The position numbers were made by a program, and so were the translations under genes. This document shows positions 60,666-64,000 of a DNA stretch of 64,000 bases, one piece after another. Numbering within the stretch: the first letter of the stretch is position 1; each line of letters begins with the position of its first letter. This DNA comes from Ascaris suum (taxonomy: Eukaryota; Nematoda; Chromadorea; Rhabditida; Ascarididae): assembly GCA_013433145.1 (NCBI GenBank), contig CM024189.1:124001-188000 (forward strand), written 5' to 3'. The notes below the pieces were generated by a model. It was given only the letters and a program-made list of their open reading frames with translations, made no database searches and was not told the DNA's origin.

Positions 60666-63600
60666 CAACAGTCGGTGCGTCAGAGGCAGTTTCGCAATAG
60701 TATTTTCACGCTAAGCAATTTTCCAGAGAGAAGTAAGGAGTGAGAATACATGTACTTGATCAGCGACGCATTGTGGTCTTCTTGTTTTCTCTTTTTTGTC
60801 TTCCCTTTTTTGCAGTCCTTGCTGATTATCCATCAACTGTTGACATAATTAGGATCATGAAAATAACATCGGTTGGTCCTTCGGAGTCACGAAGGTGAGC
60901 ATAACCTTCATGAGACGATCCTTTAGCCGCAGAACACATTAAAAGCATCTCCTTTCAGGGATCCCACCAAAGTTGAAAATTTCAAGAGCATGTTAGTTAT
61001 GCTGTGATTTTGTAGTTGCCACGAAATGTATCAACAAGGTCTTTCATCTTTACAGTTAAACTAAACTAGCCTGGAAAACAGCTGAATTCGTACAAACTTC
61101 ATTGCAAAGTACCAGCCGGTATGGCAAAGAAAGTTAGTTCAATCCCGTTGACGAATGCGATTTTTCATGCGTTTCTGGCTTCTTTTTTTTCAAAAAATCG
61201 CATATTACGCATCATTGTCCTGCAAGAACCTATCTGATAAGATTCAATTTTTCCTGTTTGTATTTATGATGGCTTTTATCTTGCAGACCTCGAGGGCCGA
61301 ATTCGTATCTTCGATTAGAAATATTTGTTGGGGTGCTTTCTCAAAGTCGTCAACTTATTTGCTCACTGCTAGACCAGGTGTTAAATGCAGTATAAGTATG
61401 AAGGAAACTCACTCGCATAATCTTCTGAAAATGTTTCTGTACGCATTCAGTTGGTTATAAAGCCTTGTTGAGAGTCTTTTGCTGATTGGACTATGCTTTG
61501 TTAAACTCGCAATTCCTCATCTCATTTTCTTTCTGGGTTGAAATCAGACATTAAGGAATGAAAAAAACAGATCCTTATGCCGTGTACTCGGATAAGAGCA
61601 TATTTAAATCCTCTTATATATAATATATAATTCAAAAGAAAGATAAACTCTACGAAGGCTGTTTCGAGTGTGGGAGGCAAGAACATGTGACGGTGAAATG
61701 TGTTTTGCGAAGCCACGTAAGAAACGAGAAATAATTGTATGCATGGATTATTTCTGCCGCTCCATTATACGGTTCGCCGTTGTGCATTTTCACAGTGTAC
61801 GACCTGCTCTTGTGCGATCTGCGATAGGGGGTTTTCCACGTTGCACTTTCTGCTCACTTTTATTTTATGGATACATCGTCTCAAAGGCGCAGGTCTCAGC
61901 TGAGACGGATGACTGCCGGCCCCGAGGCCCTCAGTGGTCGTTGTAAACGATGGATATTCTTGCATAATTTGCCGTCTTCCAAATTTCAGGACGCAAATGT
62001 TTATTCTTTGTTCTCATACTACGTTTGTCGATTGCAGGTAGTAGACATACGAATATTTTGTATCGTTGCCAAGTTAAAATATGATTTTGTTCCTTTAAAA
62101 GCCATTATCAGTTATCATTGTCATCCTTCTGTGATCGCTCTAAGTATTTTATAAATTTTTGCTATGTTGGCTCGTCATTGCTTTCTTTCCAATCTACCAA
62201 TCTGTCCATCCTCTAATGCTTCAAGATGATGTCATAAGCAGTGAAAATTTCGATCGTTTCATTCCAGTCCATGGACTTTGATCGTTGCTAGCTTCACTTT
62301 AGCCAAAGCTTTTTGTGGCTTACTAATGGTTAACGATCTACAGACGCACCGCTGACTCCTGAAAGTTGACGGCGGACGATTGAACGATGTGAGCTTGCTC
62401 AGTATGGGGATCATGGTTGCCTTGACCATTTACATTTAAAATTTTTGAAGAAGTGGTAAAGATTTCAACACAAGACACATAGAGAACGAAAAATCAGCGC
62501 ATTGCGATACTTTTTTCCTTCTTCCTGTATTTCTCATCCCGGTGGTATCACTCGACTCACCAAGTTCCTTTGCCTCTTTGTTGAACCTACTATGAAACTT
62601 CTGGCTAGTCACAACTTCTCTTTGAGGTAAACGCATTTTGTTTCGCAAAAAAAGTTTAAAGCTAACTTTCCATGGTACAGCCATGATTGCGACAGACCTG
62701 CAGTGATTAGGACTGCACGTTATATTGACAAGAATTATGATTTAATGTATGCAAATTCCACTCAGGGACGTGCATGTCCGAGTACGCAGTGCTATTTTGT
62801 TCAACAAACAGAAAGTGCTGCACCTAATGCGAGCAAATTTGTGGCGGCTTTATTGTCACAACTTTTCTTGGAAGCTTCATAGAAGAAGTCAGAACTTGAG
62901 TTATATTAATAAATGTGTTCATACTCCCTTCAAAATAAACAGTTCATAGCACTGAGCAACCTCTTATCGTAAATCCGCGCTTTGCGACGATCGATAGCAA
63001 TATTATGTTTTCTCACGTGGAGTAACATCAGATCATCACAACTGTGATCCGAAAATATGTCTTGCTTAGTTTTGACCGTCATATGATCAGCAGCTCAAAG
63101 TATACCCTTTGCGAAGAGAAGTTCTCGCCTACTTCGCACGTCAGATTGTAAACACCTCGTGCGTAGTTCAGTATGTGATCACGCAGGCCAATAATGATGC
63201 GTATTTGATAGAAAACGTACTTTGCCTCATATGTTGTGGGATGTTATGTACACTGAGATTGTTCTGATGTGTAAAACTTCGTAAGCGCAGTTCTACGTCC
63301 ATTACGAAATCAGTATTTTTCATTCGTTCACGCAACCCTAATTGCCTTATGGAGATTTTGCTCTCGATAACTCAAAGATACAAGCGCCATGCAAGTTCCT
63401 TTTGCCACGATCATCTCTTTGAACAAAACTGGCCCTAAGCAAGCTGCATAAGTGCATATGAGGTTTAGTGACGAAACTTCAAAGAAATCAGTCACCAACT
63501 GTTCTAACTCCTATGAGAACCCTACAGCAAATATGGCCACCGTAAGTTCCTGCTATACACGAGAAGACGGGTATATTAAGCTTCGTCAGGGTTGAACGTG

Positions 63601-64000
63601 TCACTGAATTCGTCATGGAGAAACAAGTTTTGAGATCAAGGAGGAAAGGCTATGAAGGTAAGGATGGAGACTGTTCTTTTGCACCCTTTTCGGTTATTCC
63701 CTAACGCTGAGTCCTTTTTCACAAGAGCTCCCTCTATCTTCTTATAACCAAAAGCTTTTCCTCGCTCTCGACTCTTCACCCTTTTCGTACACCTCTTCAA
63801 AGCCACCCAGATCATTAAAAGTGCTCACGGACACATACTTCTATGTACTTTAAGAGGTCGGGCTGGCGCGACGCCGTGTAACAACGATTGTGCATTAAGT
63901 ATAGTATTTGGAGTAGGGTTGCATCTGAATTCTTTTCCTGACTCCTCCGGTTCCTGCATTTCTTGGAGTTGGGATCTGTTGTCAGGGTTTGTTTCAGAGT

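Larger units (their letters stand above)
55113..64000. other. right end of window; no gene recognised with confidence
   Basis: About 9 kb with only candidate segments: a + strand exon-like piece (58219-58305), a hydrophobic - strand exon (58734-59066), a Cys/His-rich - strand frame (60474-60665) and a G-rich tract at 57781. Most is T-rich on the + strand, but 59.7-60.7 kb is A-rich, hinting at a small - strand gene there. Confidence 0.35.

Noticed and set aside
1..64000. Bacterial-type features, CRISPR arrays, rRNA or prophage
   Set aside because: Nothing with the required repeats or conserved genes; the window is eukaryotic intron-rich DNA.

Overview
The window looks like chromosomal DNA from a nematode, most likely a strongylid (hookworm-like) clade V species. 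The reasons are the AT-rich composition, short coding exons (57 to 246 bases) split by introns of up to 7 to 13 kb, nematode-type splice acceptors, abundant decayed transposons, and the closest remembered family members of the two real genes. No operon, bacterial gene, rRNA, tRNA or CRISPR array was seen. The species assignment is inference.

Two genes can be assembled with matching splice phases. (1) On the + strand, 4033-20898 encodes a four-pass claudin/PMP22-superfamily membrane protein (nematode Clc-like type) of 303 residues, or 322 if a 57-base exon is included. It keeps the superfamily signature W...GLF..C...C and has a Tyr/Gly-rich cytoplasmic tail. (2) On the - strand, 33613-55112 encodes a glycogen-targeting regulatory subunit of protein phosphatase 1 (PPP1R3 family) of about 353 residues. 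It has a KTVRF PP1-docking motif, a complete CBM21 glycogen-binding domain and a C-terminus ending GPYW. That ending resembles the phosphorylase-a-binding tail of mammalian GL (PPP1R3B). Its first exon is the least certain part.

Layout: 0-4 kb holds two decayed transposons (a Tc1/mariner-like remnant on -, a LINE reverse transcriptase remnant on +). 4-21 kb is the claudin-like gene. Its intron near 14 kb carries a duplicated 45-base repeat and a 90-base TA microsatellite. 21-33.4 kb has no recognised gene, only candidate exons and long open stretches. 33.4-55.1 kb is the PPP1R3-like gene. 55-64 kb has no recognised gene but contains candidate exons on both strands, including a hydrophobic one at 58.7-59.1 kb.

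By eye the + strand is T-rich over about 4-26 kb, A-rich over about 27-54 kb, and mostly T-rich again after that. The switches fit the directions of the two genes and suggest transcription on the - strand continues left to about 27 kb, beyond the PPP1R3 stop codon. The two genes are unrelated in function: one is a membrane/junction or channel-associated protein, the other controls glycogen metabolism. No novel multi-gene system was found. The most interesting points are the GPYW tail, the 57-base exon and phase-compatible alternative exons, and several unassigned exon-like segments.
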